Positions 1 to 8,200 of a stretch of DNA of 64,000 nt are shown here, one piece after another (the first letter of the stretch is position 1; the number at the start of each line of letters is the position of its first letter). Position numbers and translations under genes: made by a program. This DNA comes from Halodurantibacterium daqingensis (lineage in GTDB: Bacteria; Pseudomonadota; Alphaproteobacteria; Rhodobacterales; Rhodobacteraceae): assembly GCF_042666235.1 (NCBI RefSeq), contig NZ_JBHTFQ010000011.1, positions 1 through 64,000 on the forward strand. The letters run 5' to 3'. Below the pieces are notes generated by a model. That model was not told where the DNA came from. It saw only the letters and a program-made list of their open reading frames with translations, and did no database searches.

Positions 1-98
1 GCCGCGCTAACAGGCCTGACAAGAGTCCGCACTCGATCACAAGTCTAACGTTCAGAAATTCCTTGCAAATGAGGGCGGCATCCACAAGAGAAGGTTCA

Positions 99-1799
99 AT
101 GAAACTGACCATCAAGCTCAAGCTGGCTGCCACATTCCTTGTGGTTTTTCTCATGTCAGGCGCCGCGATGTTTCACGCGATCAAAGACTTGGAAGAACTG
201 AAGAGCCAGATCAACTACATCGTCGAGGGCCCGTTCAAGAAGCTGACCCATGCCGATCGGCTCGAGGCAGAACAGTCGATGGTGCAGCTTGCGCTGCGCA
301 ACTACCTGCTTGCCACGACCAGCCAGGGCAAAGACGAGGCGCGGGCGCTGCTTGGCAAGGCGCGCGCGGACATGCGCACCAATTTCGATGCGCTTGATGC
401 ACTTGCCACCGACCAAAGCAAAGCCGAACTGCGCGTTTACGAGGAGCTCTGGGCCGAGGTCCGCGATATCAACGACAGGATTCTTCAGCTTTCCGACGAG
501 GTGCGCCACGATGCCGCCGTCCGGTTGCTGAACAGCGATTCAAACCCCAAGCTGCAGTTGATGGAGGATGCGCTTGACCGCATCAGGGCCAACTATGCCG
601 GGGAAAACGATGCGGCTGTGGCCCTGGCGAACCAGAGATACGACACCGCGCTGCGCAACCTGCTGCTGATCATGGGTGCCACCGCGCTTGTGGGCACTGC
701 TGCGGCCGCATGGATCACCATCGCGATCTCGCGCGGGCTGAGCCGCGCGATCGACCTGACGCGCCGGGTGGCGGAGGGCGATCTCGGCAAGACTGCCGAC
801 CTTCGCGGCAATGACGAGATCACCGAGCTTCTGCGCGCCGCCAACGACATGGTCCTCAAGCTGCGTGACGTCGTCGGCGACGTAACCTCGGCCGTTCGGC
901 AGGTTGCCTCGGGCAGTTCAGAGATGGCCGCAACTTCCGAACAGCTTTCGCAGGGCGCCAATGAACAGGCCTCGGCCACCGAAGAGGCCTCGGCCTCGGT
1001 GGAACAGATGGCGGCCAATATCAAGCAAAGCGCCGACAATGCCGCACAGACCGAGCGGATCGCGATCAAGTCCGCACAGGACGCGCGCGCCAGCGGCCAG
1101 GCCGTTTCCGATGCGGTCGAGGCGATGCAGGCGATCGCCGAGAGGATCATGATCGTGCAGGAAATCGCCCGCCAGACCGATCTGCTTGCCCTCAATGCCG
1201 CCGTCGAGGCAGCGCGGGCCGGCGAGCACGGCCGCGGCTTTGCGGTCGTTGCCGCCGAAGTTCGCAAGCTGGCCGAACGCAGCCAGACCGCGGCGACCGA
1301 GATCTCGGCGCTCTCGGCAAGCACGGTGCGCGCCGCGCAGGCAGCTGGCGACATGCTGCACGGGCTTGTTCCCGACATCGAACGCACCTCGTCCCTCGTC
1401 TCGGAGATCTCGGTCGCCTCGCGCGAACTCGCCACCGGTGCGGCCCAGGTCAGCACCGCCATCCAGCAGCTGGACAAGGTGACGCAGGAAAACAATGCGG
1501 CCGCCGAACAACTGTCCACCGGGGCGGTCCAGCTTTCTGCTCAGGCTGAACAGCTTGAGGAAACCATGGCCTATTTCCGCACCGAGAGCCAGACGGCACA
1601 TGACGCGGGCCACCCGAGCCCGAACCGTCAGACCGCAGGTCAATCCGCCCAGAAGAGCCCCGCGCGCAACCGTGCCGCCGGCGCGCAGCCGTCCGGACGG
1701 GCCCCGGCCGGACCGAAGAATGGCGGATTCGACTTTGATCTTGATGGCGTCGACGGGGATGATCTGGATGCAGGTTTCCAGCGCAATGATGCCGCGTGA
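99..1799 (+). CDS. Methyl-accepting chemotaxis protein (transmembrane chemoreceptor)
   Basis: Inner-membrane receptor that senses a ligand outside the membrane and controls a CheA-CheW kinase complex inside. The 566-residue protein has TM1 at about residues 9-27, a helical four-helix-bundle type sensor region to about 185, TM2 at about 187-209, then HAMP and a long signalling coiled coil. The hallmark kinase-contact tip LLALNAAVEAARAGE lies at about residues 362-376. After the signalling domain comes a roughly 60-residue Pro/Ala/Gln-rich tail ending in an acidic stretch (FDFDLDGVDGDDLD). The start at 99 is preferred over an upstream TTG at 63 because AGAAGG precedes it and the protein then begins with a membrane anchor. 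The stop overlaps the next gene, so it is the first visible member of the che operon. The ligand cannot be predicted. Confidence 0.95.
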   Translation: MKLTIKLKLAATFLVVFLMSGAAMFHAIKDLEELKSQINYIVEGPFKKLTHADRLEAEQSMVQLALRNYLLATTSQGKDEARALLGKARADMRTNFDALDALATDQSKAELRVYEELWAEVRDINDRILQLSDEVRHDAAVRLLNSDSNPKLQLMEDALDRIRANYAGENDAAVALANQRYDTALRNLLLIMGATALVGTAAAAWITIAISRGLSRAIDLTRRVAEGDLGKTADLRGNDEITELLRAANDMVLKLRDVVGDVTSAVRQVASGSSEMAATSEQLSQGANEQASATEEASASVEQMAANIKQSADNAAQTERIAIKSAQDARASGQAVSDAVEAMQAIAERIMIVQEIARQTDLLALNAAVEAARAGEHGRGFAVVAAEVRKLAERSQTAATEISALSASTVRAAQAAGDMLHGLVPDIERTSSLVSEISVASRELATGAAQVSTAIQQLDKVTQENNAAAEQLSTGAVQLSAQAEQLEETMAYFRTESQTAHDAGHPSPNRQTAGQSAQKSPARNRAAGAQPSGRAPAGPKNGGFDFDLDGVDGDDLDAGFQRNDAA

Positions 1800-2286
1800 C
1801 ATGGTCCAGGGCGGACAGGTCGTGATCTTCGCGGCCGGCAGCGCGCTTTATGCGTTGCCGGTCCACCAGGTTCAGGAAATCCTTGACTTGCAGCCCATCG
1901 TGCCGCTTCCGAACGCCCCGGCGCATCTTCTGGGACTGACGGATCTGCGCGGCACCGGCATCGCTGTCGTGGACCTGCGCAAGCTTCTGCAACTCGATCC
2001 GGTCAACGACAGTGCCCAGACGCGGATTCTTGTCTGCGTCACCGGCCAGCCGGACAATCAGCGCCTTGTCGGCCTTCGGACAGAACGGGTGATCGAAGTA
2101 AGCGCCTTCGACGAAGAACGCGTGCAAACCCTGCACGAGGCAGACCTGATGCATTGCACCGACATCGCGGTGGCGGGTGTCGGACGACGCAACGGGGGTT
2201 TCGTGGCGCTGCTTGACCTTGAACGCCTGTTCGATCCGGCGCGGATGACGGCCGCACTCGCCTCCAGCCTGCCCGACGCGGGCTAG
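1786..2286 (+). CDS. CheW-like coupling protein
   Basis: Small cytoplasmic adaptor of the CheW/SH3-like fold that links chemoreceptors to the histidine kinase CheA. The 166-residue protein shows the typical order: a hydrophobic first strand (VVIFAAGSALYALPV), the conserved PNAPAHLLGLTDLRG segment, and VVDLRKLLQL. The start codon is ambiguous. ATG codons at 1786 and 1789 lie inside the end of the receptor gene, and another at 1801 lies just after its stop; translational coupling makes 1786/1789 likely. No response-regulator domain is fused, so it is a CheW and not a CheV. Confidence 0.9.
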   Translation: MMPRDMVQGGQVVIFAAGSALYALPVHQVQEILDLQPIVPLPNAPAHLLGLTDLRGTGIAVVDLRKLLQLDPVNDSAQTRILVCVTGQPDNQRLVGLRTERVIEVSAFDEERVQTLHEADLMHCTDIAVAGVGRRNGGFVALLDLERLFDPARMTAALASSLPDAG

Positions 2287-2293
2287 GGCTGCC

Positions 2294-3124
2294 ATGCTCA
2301 CCTCCGCCCAGTCCTACCGCAGCCGGTTCTGCGACCTGATCCGCACCCAGACCGGCATCAAGCTGCACAGCGGCCGCAAGGAGATGATCGAAATCCGCCT
2401 GCGCCGCCGCATTCAGGCACTGGGCGCAACGGATCTTGACGGGTATCTGGTTCAACTGTTCGACAAAGGGCTTCTGGATCAGGAGCTTCCGCAGGCGATC
2501 GACCTCCTGACCACGAACAAGACCGATTTCTTCCGCGAACCGGCGCATTTCGAGATCCTGACCGACAGGATCCTGCCCGAGGCCATCGGTCGGGCGGCGC
2601 CCTCGGCTCTGCGCTTCAAGGTCTGGAGCGCGGCAAGCTCGGAAGGCGCCGAGGCCTTCACCGCAGCCATGGTGCTGGCCGAGGCCACCCGCCGCCACCG
2701 CTTTACCTTTGCCGTACTGGGAACCGACATTTCGCGACGGATGATCGCCAAGGCCAATCAGGCAATCTATTCGGCGCAGCAGCTCGCGCCTGTTCCGCAG
2801 GCACTGCGGGATCGCTACACCATGCCCGGACGCACAGCCGCGGCGCGGGGCACTGCGCGTATCGTGCCCGAGCTGCGCGCCCGGGTCAGGTTCCGGCATC
2901 TCAACCTCATGGATGCCGTCTATCCGGTGGATCATGACGTGGATGTCATCTTCCTGCGCAACATCCTGATCTACTTCGGACCCGAGGATCAGGCCGCCGT
3001 GATTGCGCGACTGACGGCGCATATCGCGCCGGGCGGTTACCTGATCGTGGGACATGCGGAATCCATGATCGTCAATCATCCGGCACTGCGCCAGATCTCT
3101 CCTGCCGTGTTCAGAAAGGAGTAG
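2294..3124 (+). CDS. cheR: Chemotaxis protein methyltransferase CheR
   Basis: S-adenosylmethionine-dependent methyltransferase that methylates glutamates on chemoreceptor cytoplasmic helices for adaptation. At 276 residues it has the usual CheR length: an all-alpha N-terminal domain (RLRRRIQALG), then the Rossmann-like SAM domain with VWSAAS, LGTDISRRMIAKA and the well-conserved IFLRNILIYFGPEDQ and GHAES segments. The glycine motif usually written STGEEPYS reads SEGAEAFT here (residues 116-123), so one of the two conserved acidic residues is replaced by alanine. It starts 7 bases after cheW and is followed by cheB after 3 bases. Confidence 0.95.
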   Translation: MLTSAQSYRSRFCDLIRTQTGIKLHSGRKEMIEIRLRRRIQALGATDLDGYLVQLFDKGLLDQELPQAIDLLTTNKTDFFREPAHFEILTDRILPEAIGRAAPSALRFKVWSAASSEGAEAFTAAMVLAEATRRHRFTFAVLGTDISRRMIAKANQAIYSAQQLAPVPQALRDRYTMPGRTAAARGTARIVPELRARVRFRHLNLMDAVYPVDHDVDVIFLRNILIYFGPEDQAAVIARLTAHIAPGGYLIVGHAESMIVNHPALRQISPAVFRKE

Positions 3125-3127
3125 CCC

Positions 3128-4243
3128 ATGGTCACCCCCCCTGCGCGACCTCAGGCGACACGCGTGCTGATCGTGGACGATTCCGCGGCAGCGCGCGCCA
3201 TGCTCAAGATGATCATCGAAAGCGATCCGGCCCTGACCGTAATGGCGGCGGTTCCCGATGCTTTCGCCGCCGCACGACGGATGCGCGAGGAACTGCCCGA
3301 TGCGATCCTGCTGGACCTGGAGCTGCCGGGCATGGACGGGCTCACCTTCCTGCGCAAGATCATGCAGCAGCATCCCCTTCCGGTAATCGTCTGTTCAAGC
3401 CATGTAGCCGAGGGGTCGTCCGCGATGATGACGGCGCTTGAGCTTGGTGCGGTCGAAGTCATCGTGAAGCCCGCGCCACGCACTCCCGACGAACGGCAGG
3501 AAGCGGCGATCCGGATCTGCGACGCGATCCGCGCCGCGACCAGCACCCGGCGCAGTGCAGGCAGGGGTGACCTCCGGCCGCTCGCACCCGGTCCGAAACT
3601 GACGGCGGACGAGATCCTGCCGCCCCTTGCCCATATCCGTCCGACGCCCCGGACAGGCCCTGTGGTCTGCATTGGCGCCTCGACAGGCGGGACCGAAGCC
3701 CTGCGCGCGATCCTGACGGAACTGCCGGCTTCGGCGCCGCCGATCGTGGTGGTCCAGCACATGCCGCAGGGCTTTACCGCCGCTTTTGCACGCAGATTGG
3801 ACAGTCTTTGCGCCCTGTCGGTGACCGAGGCGGCCGATGGCGACCCGGTGCTCCCCGGACAAGTCCTGATCGCGCCGGGCGACCGGCATCTGCTGCTGCG
3901 CCGGCGCAACCTCGCCTATCGTGTGGCGGTCGTGGGCGGACCCTATGTCTGCCGGCATCGTCCCGCGGTTGACGTGCTGTTCCGGTCTGCGGCCCAGGAT
4001 GCTGCCGGCAACGCGCTGGGGATCATCCTGACGGGAATGGGCGATGACGGGGCGCGGTCGATGCTTGAAATGCATCAGGCCGGCGCAATGACCGTGGCGC
4101 AGGACGAAGACAGTTGCGTCGTCTATGGCATGCCGCGCGAGGCGATGCGGCTGGGCGGCGTGACCCGGCAAGAGCCGCTGCACCGCATCCCAGCCCTGAT
4201 CATGCAGTTCGCGCGCAACCATGCAACCGGAGCCGCCGGATGA
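3128..4243 (+). CDS. cheB: Chemotaxis response regulator protein-glutamate methylesterase CheB
   Basis: Removes methyl groups from, and deamidates, chemoreceptors, reversing CheR; activated by phosphorylation from CheA. The 371-residue protein has an N-terminal receiver domain (IVDDS; phospho-acceptor D63 in LLDLELPGMDG), a linker, and a C-terminal methylesterase domain with the expected triad: S185 in GASTGG, H211 in QHMPQG and D307 in TGMGDDG. An AAAGGAG ribosome site lies inside the end of cheR. Its stop overlaps the start of the next gene by ATGA, so the following unknown protein is translationally coupled to the adaptation enzymes. Confidence 0.97.
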   Translation: MVTPPARPQATRVLIVDDSAAARAMLKMIIESDPALTVMAAVPDAFAAARRMREELPDAILLDLELPGMDGLTFLRKIMQQHPLPVIVCSSHVAEGSSAMMTALELGAVEVIVKPAPRTPDERQEAAIRICDAIRAATSTRRSAGRGDLRPLAPGPKLTADEILPPLAHIRPTPRTGPVVCIGASTGGTEALRAILTELPASAPPIVVVQHMPQGFTAAFARRLDSLCALSVTEAADGDPVLPGQVLIAPGDRHLLLRRRNLAYRVAVVGGPYVCRHRPAVDVLFRSAAQDAAGNALGIILTGMGDDGARSMLEMHQAGAMTVAQDEDSCVVYGMPREAMRLGGVTRQEPLHRIPALIMQFARNHATGAAG

Positions 4244-5952
4244 CTGCCCTTGCCCAGACCATGCCCCACACCGCCGAAGCCACGCTTCGTGCCCTCGCGC
4301 CCACACTGCGCGATACCGAAGCGGCCTTTTCATCGGCGGGTGCAAGCCTGGGAACCGCGGTCAGCGATCTGAACACACTGCGCAACAGCTTCGGCCGGCT
4401 GGATGCGCTTCTGGGTCCCGATCAGACGGCACATTTCCAGCACCTCACTTCGGAAACCGGGCGTCAGACCCTTCTGCTGCGCGAAGGATTTGAACGCTTC
4501 CTTCAGCACAGCCAGGATCTGCGTGGCGCCGTCGGCACCATGCAGTCGGAAGTGTCCGAGCTGGTCGCCACGATCCGGACCATCTCGATCGTGACCCTTC
4601 ATGCGCGCATCCTGGGCAATGCCCTGTCATCGAACCGGCAGCGCGTCGAAACCTTCACGCTTGGCCTCACCGGTCTCGCAGCCGAGGCGACGCGCATTGT
4701 CGAAGAGGTCGAGGATGCGATGGCGGGGATCGTGGCCCGCGCCGATGTCATGGATACCGAGGCGCTTTCGCTTGCGCGGGAACTGGGTGGGGCCGTTCAG
4801 CCAGCTCTGGCCGAAATCGGCACCCTGAGCACCGCCGCGGAAGAAGACCGCCTGCGCCTGGCAGAGGGCAACAGCGCCCTTGCCGCGCGGATGGAGACGA
4901 TCTTTTCCGAGGTTGCCCAGATCATCCTGTCGCTGCAGGTGGGCGATGCCACACGTCAGCGGCTGGAACATGTTCAGGCGGTGACCGCGGCCGCGATGGA
5001 CGAAGGCCGCTCGGCAGGGCTACGCGCCCTGCTACTGGACCTTGCCGATGCCCTGGCGGCCGGCACCCAGGACCGCCTGACGGCCGAACTCGCCGCGGTG
5101 TCCGGCCGCCTCCTGACGGTGGAAGATGCCGCGACCAGTGCGATCAGCACGGCGCGGACGCTGTATCTCGACGGGCCGGGCCAGAACATGGTGGCGATCG
5201 GTGCCATGGCACGGCGCGCGGCGCAGGTGGGCCAGGGGCTGCAACGCTGTTCAGGTCATCTGAAGGTCATGTCTGCCCAGGCACAACAGATCGGCCGCCA
5301 TCTTGACCTGATCCGCAGCCATGAAATCCGCATGCGCCGCATCGAGGATCAGGTCCGGCTCCTGGGGCTCAACGCGGTGATCGTCTGCGCCAAGCTGGGA
5401 CAGGAGGGACGGGCGCTGCAAGAAGTGTCGCGCCAGCTGCGCGAACTCACCCGCCTGTCTGGCGCCGTCTTTGCGCGGCTGCATCTGCGTCTCGAGGAAA
5501 CGGAACGTTGGGCGGCCGCGATCGGTACCGACGCCGTCGCGAACCTCGCGCAGGATCTCGACCACGTCGCAGCCGGAATGAACAGCTTGCGGACCCTTCT
5601 GACCAGCACCGACAGCGCCCTGCGCGATTCGGGCACCATGTTCGGCCAGACCGGCCGGTCTCTGGCGACCGCCCTTGCAAGCGGGGCAGCGACGCTTGGG
5701 CGCTATAGCCGCAATCTGAGCGGGTTGGCAAGCTTTCGCGCCCAACTGAAACGTCTCGGGCCGCAGCCGGACTTCGCGCCGCAGCCGCCGGAGGTCGGCA
5801 CAGCCGATCACGACATCGTCGCCAGCCTGCGGATGATCTACACCATGCCCGAGGAACGCCAGATCCACGACCGCGTCGTTGGCGCACCCGCCCAACCTGC
5901 GGCGGCAGAAGCACCCGCGGCTGCACCTGCGATCGACGACATCTTCTTCTGA
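4240..5952 (+). CDS. Soluble chemotaxis-operon protein with degenerate receptor-tip repeats and CheZ-like motifs
   Basis: A 570-residue, mostly helical, Ala/Leu-rich protein without a signal peptide or membrane segment; I do not recognise a named family. Two stretches resemble the chemoreceptor signalling tip in degenerate form: residues about 115-150 (ISIVTLHARILGNALSS) and, more clearly, 368-405 (LLGLNAVIVCAKLGQEGRAL, compare LLALNAAVEAARAGEHGRGF of the receptor in this operon). Between them, residues 232-245 read LQVGDATRQRLEHV and contain D236-x-x-x-Q240, the spacing of the CheZ phosphatase active motif. The protein ends IDDIFF after an Ala/Pro linker, recalling the acidic-hydrophobic CheY-binding tail of CheZ. 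The start ATG overlaps the cheB stop. A role as a CheY-phosphate phosphatase or kinase-array scaffold is inference from motifs and position. Confidence 0.8.
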   Translation: MTALAQTMPHTAEATLRALAPTLRDTEAAFSSAGASLGTAVSDLNTLRNSFGRLDALLGPDQTAHFQHLTSETGRQTLLLREGFERFLQHSQDLRGAVGTMQSEVSELVATIRTISIVTLHARILGNALSSNRQRVETFTLGLTGLAAEATRIVEEVEDAMAGIVARADVMDTEALSLARELGGAVQPALAEIGTLSTAAEEDRLRLAEGNSALAARMETIFSEVAQIILSLQVGDATRQRLEHVQAVTAAAMDEGRSAGLRALLLDLADALAAGTQDRLTAELAAVSGRLLTVEDAATSAISTARTLYLDGPGQNMVAIGAMARRAAQVGQGLQRCSGHLKVMSAQAQQIGRHLDLIRSHEIRMRRIEDQVRLLGLNAVIVCAKLGQEGRALQEVSRQLRELTRLSGAVFARLHLRLEETERWAAAIGTDAVANLAQDLDHVAAGMNSLRTLLTSTDSALRDSGTMFGQTGRSLATALASGAATLGRYSRNLSGLASFRAQLKRLGPQPDFAPQPPEVGTADHDIVASLRMIYTMPEERQIHDRVVGAPAQPAAAEAPAAAPAIDDIFF

Positions 5953-6204
5953 TCGGTCCGGCTTCGGCTCTGCCGCCCGTGGCACCTCCCGCACCCCAGG
6001 CTGACCCCACAGCCCCGGCAGGCAGATGCAACATCGGGATCGCGCCGGTCCGGTCCGCCCCTGAAGGCCAGGCCTTCTCAAGCCCGGATCCGGTCGTCCT
6101 TCCGTATCATGCAAAAGCGAGGGCCCGGGGCACGCCGGCTGACGGGCGCGCCACCGCTGCACTGCGGCCTATCTGATCGCGCCGCCCGCCCCGGCCTCTG
6201 GACT

Positions 6205-7914
6205 TCAGGCGGGCTCGCGGCCCTCCGTCTCGATCTCGGGGATTTCGGTGCGTTCCTCGATCTCGCCGCCGCACAGCATTTCCACGGCGCGATCGGCCGC
6301 ATCCTGGAACGGCTCGAATACCAGATCCGCCCCTGCAGCGATCAGCACCTCGGTCTCGGAGGCGCTGTGCGATGCGGCCGCCAACCGGCCCGCGAAGCCG
6401 GCACCGCGCACCAGCTGCATCAGCGTGGTGCGGCTGTCCTCATGGCTGAGGCCCGTCAGATGCACAGGCACGGTGGAAACGATCCAGCCGGTCCCCATGA
6501 GGGGCAGTTCCGCCACGAACTCCGGATCGGTCGCATCGCCGAAATGGGCCTCGAGACCAAGTGCGCGCCAGCGGCGCACTGCCAGCGGATTGAAATCCAC
6601 CCCGAGAACACGGATCCCGCGCTTCTTGAGGCGCATGCCGATGGCAGTGCCAAAGCGCCCCAAGCCGAAGATGATCACCTCGACCCTCCGGTCTGGCTCG
6701 GCCGTTGTTCCGGTCGGCTCGCGCGGGGTGCCGCGTCGTTCGAACACACCCAGAAGCGGTTCGAAAACGGCGTAAAGCTGGTGCGACCAGGTGATCATGT
6801 AGGTCGAGGCCGCGATCGTCACGAGGCCGACCATCGTCACCAGCCCCAGCGCATCGTCACGGACATGGCCCAGTGCCACGCCCATGGCGACGAAGATCAA
6901 CGAGAACTCGCTGATCTGCGCGACCGTCAGCCCGGCGAGAAAGCTCGTCCGCTTGCGGTAGCCCAAGGCGCCCATGATCGCCAGAACGATCAGCGGGTTC
7001 CCGATCAGCACGAAAAGCGAGAAGATGACCGCCCCCGTGACATGCGCCCCCAGAAGCGACAGATCGAGCGTTGCACCAAGGGCGATGAAGAAGAACAGCA
7101 ACAGAAAGTCGCGCAGGGGCGCCAGCCGCGCCGCAATGGATTCGCGGTAGGGCGTCGAGGCGAGCGCCACGCCGGCAAGCAGCCCGCCCACTTCCTTGCC
7201 CAGGCCGACCCGATCGCCCACCGCCGCGAAGATTGCCGCCAGCGCAATGGCGAAGATCACCAGAAGCTCGGGCGCGCGCGCCAGTTTTTCGGTGAGGGGA
7301 TTGGCTGCAAAGCGCACGAACAGCACCACCGCCGCAACCAGCGCCAGCCCCGATCCCAACACCCAGAGCACCGAGCCGCCCCCTTCGCCGCCTGCGCCGA
7401 TGCCGATGGCCGACAGGACGATCATCGCCAGGACCACCACCAGATCCTGCACGATCAGGAAGCCAAGCGCGATCTGGCCGTGCAGCGCGTCGATCTCGCG
7501 CTTGTCGGAAAGCAGCTTCACGATGATGATGGTTGAAGAAAAGGTCAGCGCAACGGCGACATAAAGGCTCGTGACGTGGCCCAGCCCCAGCCCCAGCCCG
7601 ATCAGATAGCCGAAGAACGCCGTGAAGGCGACCTGACCGAGCCCCGTCAGCACCGACACGGCCCCGAGCGAGCGGATCAGCTTCACGTCAAGCTTGATGC
7701 CGACCAGAAACAGCAGCACGGCGATGCCAAGCTCCGACAGAAGGTGGATCTGTTCGTCGGAATGAACCACATCCAGCGCAGAGGGGCCGGCAATCAGCCC
7801 GACAGCGATGAAGCTGACAATCAGCGGCTGCCGCAGGAACGTGCCGAAAAGGCCGACGACCGCCGCCATGGCCAGAAGCAGCGCCACTTCGGCGAAAGAG
7901 GACATCATCGGCAT
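6205..7914 (-). CDS. Kef/CPA2-family monovalent cation:proton antiporter with TrkA-N domain
   Basis: Inner-membrane antiporter of the CPA2 family that exchanges K+ or Na+ for protons. About 12 hydrophobic segments fill residues 1-385, including the family stretches VSFIAVGLIAGPSAL and LLFLVGIKLDVKLI. They are followed by a cytosolic TrkA-N/RCK nucleotide-binding domain from about residue 405 (IIFGLGRFGTAIGMRL, a GxGxxG fold). Four ATGs lie close together; AAAGGAG stands 5 bases before the second (7914), which I take as the start. It is divergent from the thiolase gene and convergent with the che operon. The ion specificity cannot be read from sequence. Confidence 0.9.
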   Translation of the reverse strand: MPMMSSFAEVALLLAMAAVVGLFGTFLRQPLIVSFIAVGLIAGPSALDVVHSDEQIHLLSELGIAVLLFLVGIKLDVKLIRSLGAVSVLTGLGQVAFTAFFGYLIGLGLGLGHVTSLYVAVALTFSSTIIIVKLLSDKREIDALHGQIALGFLIVQDLVVVLAMIVLSAIGIGAGGEGGGSVLWVLGSGLALVAAVVLFVRFAANPLTEKLARAPELLVIFAIALAAIFAAVGDRVGLGKEVGGLLAGVALASTPYRESIAARLAPLRDFLLLFFFIALGATLDLSLLGAHVTGAVIFSLFVLIGNPLIVLAIMGALGYRKRTSFLAGLTVAQISEFSLIFVAMGVALGHVRDDALGLVTMVGLVTIAASTYMITWSHQLYAVFEPLLGVFERRGTPREPTGTTAEPDRRVEVIIFGLGRFGTAIGMRLKKRGIRVLGVDFNPLAVRRWRALGLEAHFGDATDPEFVAELPLMGTGWIVSTVPVHLTGLSHEDSRTTLMQLVRGAGFAGRLAAASHSASETEVLIAAGADLVFEPFQDAADRAVEMLCGGEIEERTEIPEIETEGREPA

Positions 7915-7988
7915 CATTGCTCCTTTCTGGCAAGGCGGAAGGCCACATGACGGCTGTGGCCCAGTTCCTTGACCAGGTCAACTGGACA

Positions 7989-8009
7989 CCGCGACAGGGC
8001 CTGTCGCGG
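7989..8009. promoter_or_regulatory. Perfect 10-bp palindrome between divergent antiporter and thiolase genes
   Basis: CCGCGACAGG and CCTGTCGCGG flank a single central G. A further GACA/TGTC pair lies outside after a two-base bulge. It sits in the shared 286-bp upstream region, about 75 bp from the antiporter start and 190 bp from the thiolase start. The near-zero spacer suits a dimeric regulator's operator better than an RNA hairpin. The regulator is unknown. Confidence 0.4.
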
Positions 8010-8200
8010 CGTGTCCTACCACCGCTGTCTTCTGTCCGATGGGCCGCTCGGGCGCCACGTGCCGGATCGGCAGGACCACGCGCCACCCCGGACCGGCCGC
8101 CGGCGAGAGAGTTGCGTTTGCGCCTGGTTGAACGCAACGTCAGACTCGCCCGGATGCGGCATCCGCGCGATGCTGCGCCAGCCAAGATCAGGGGGGAACC

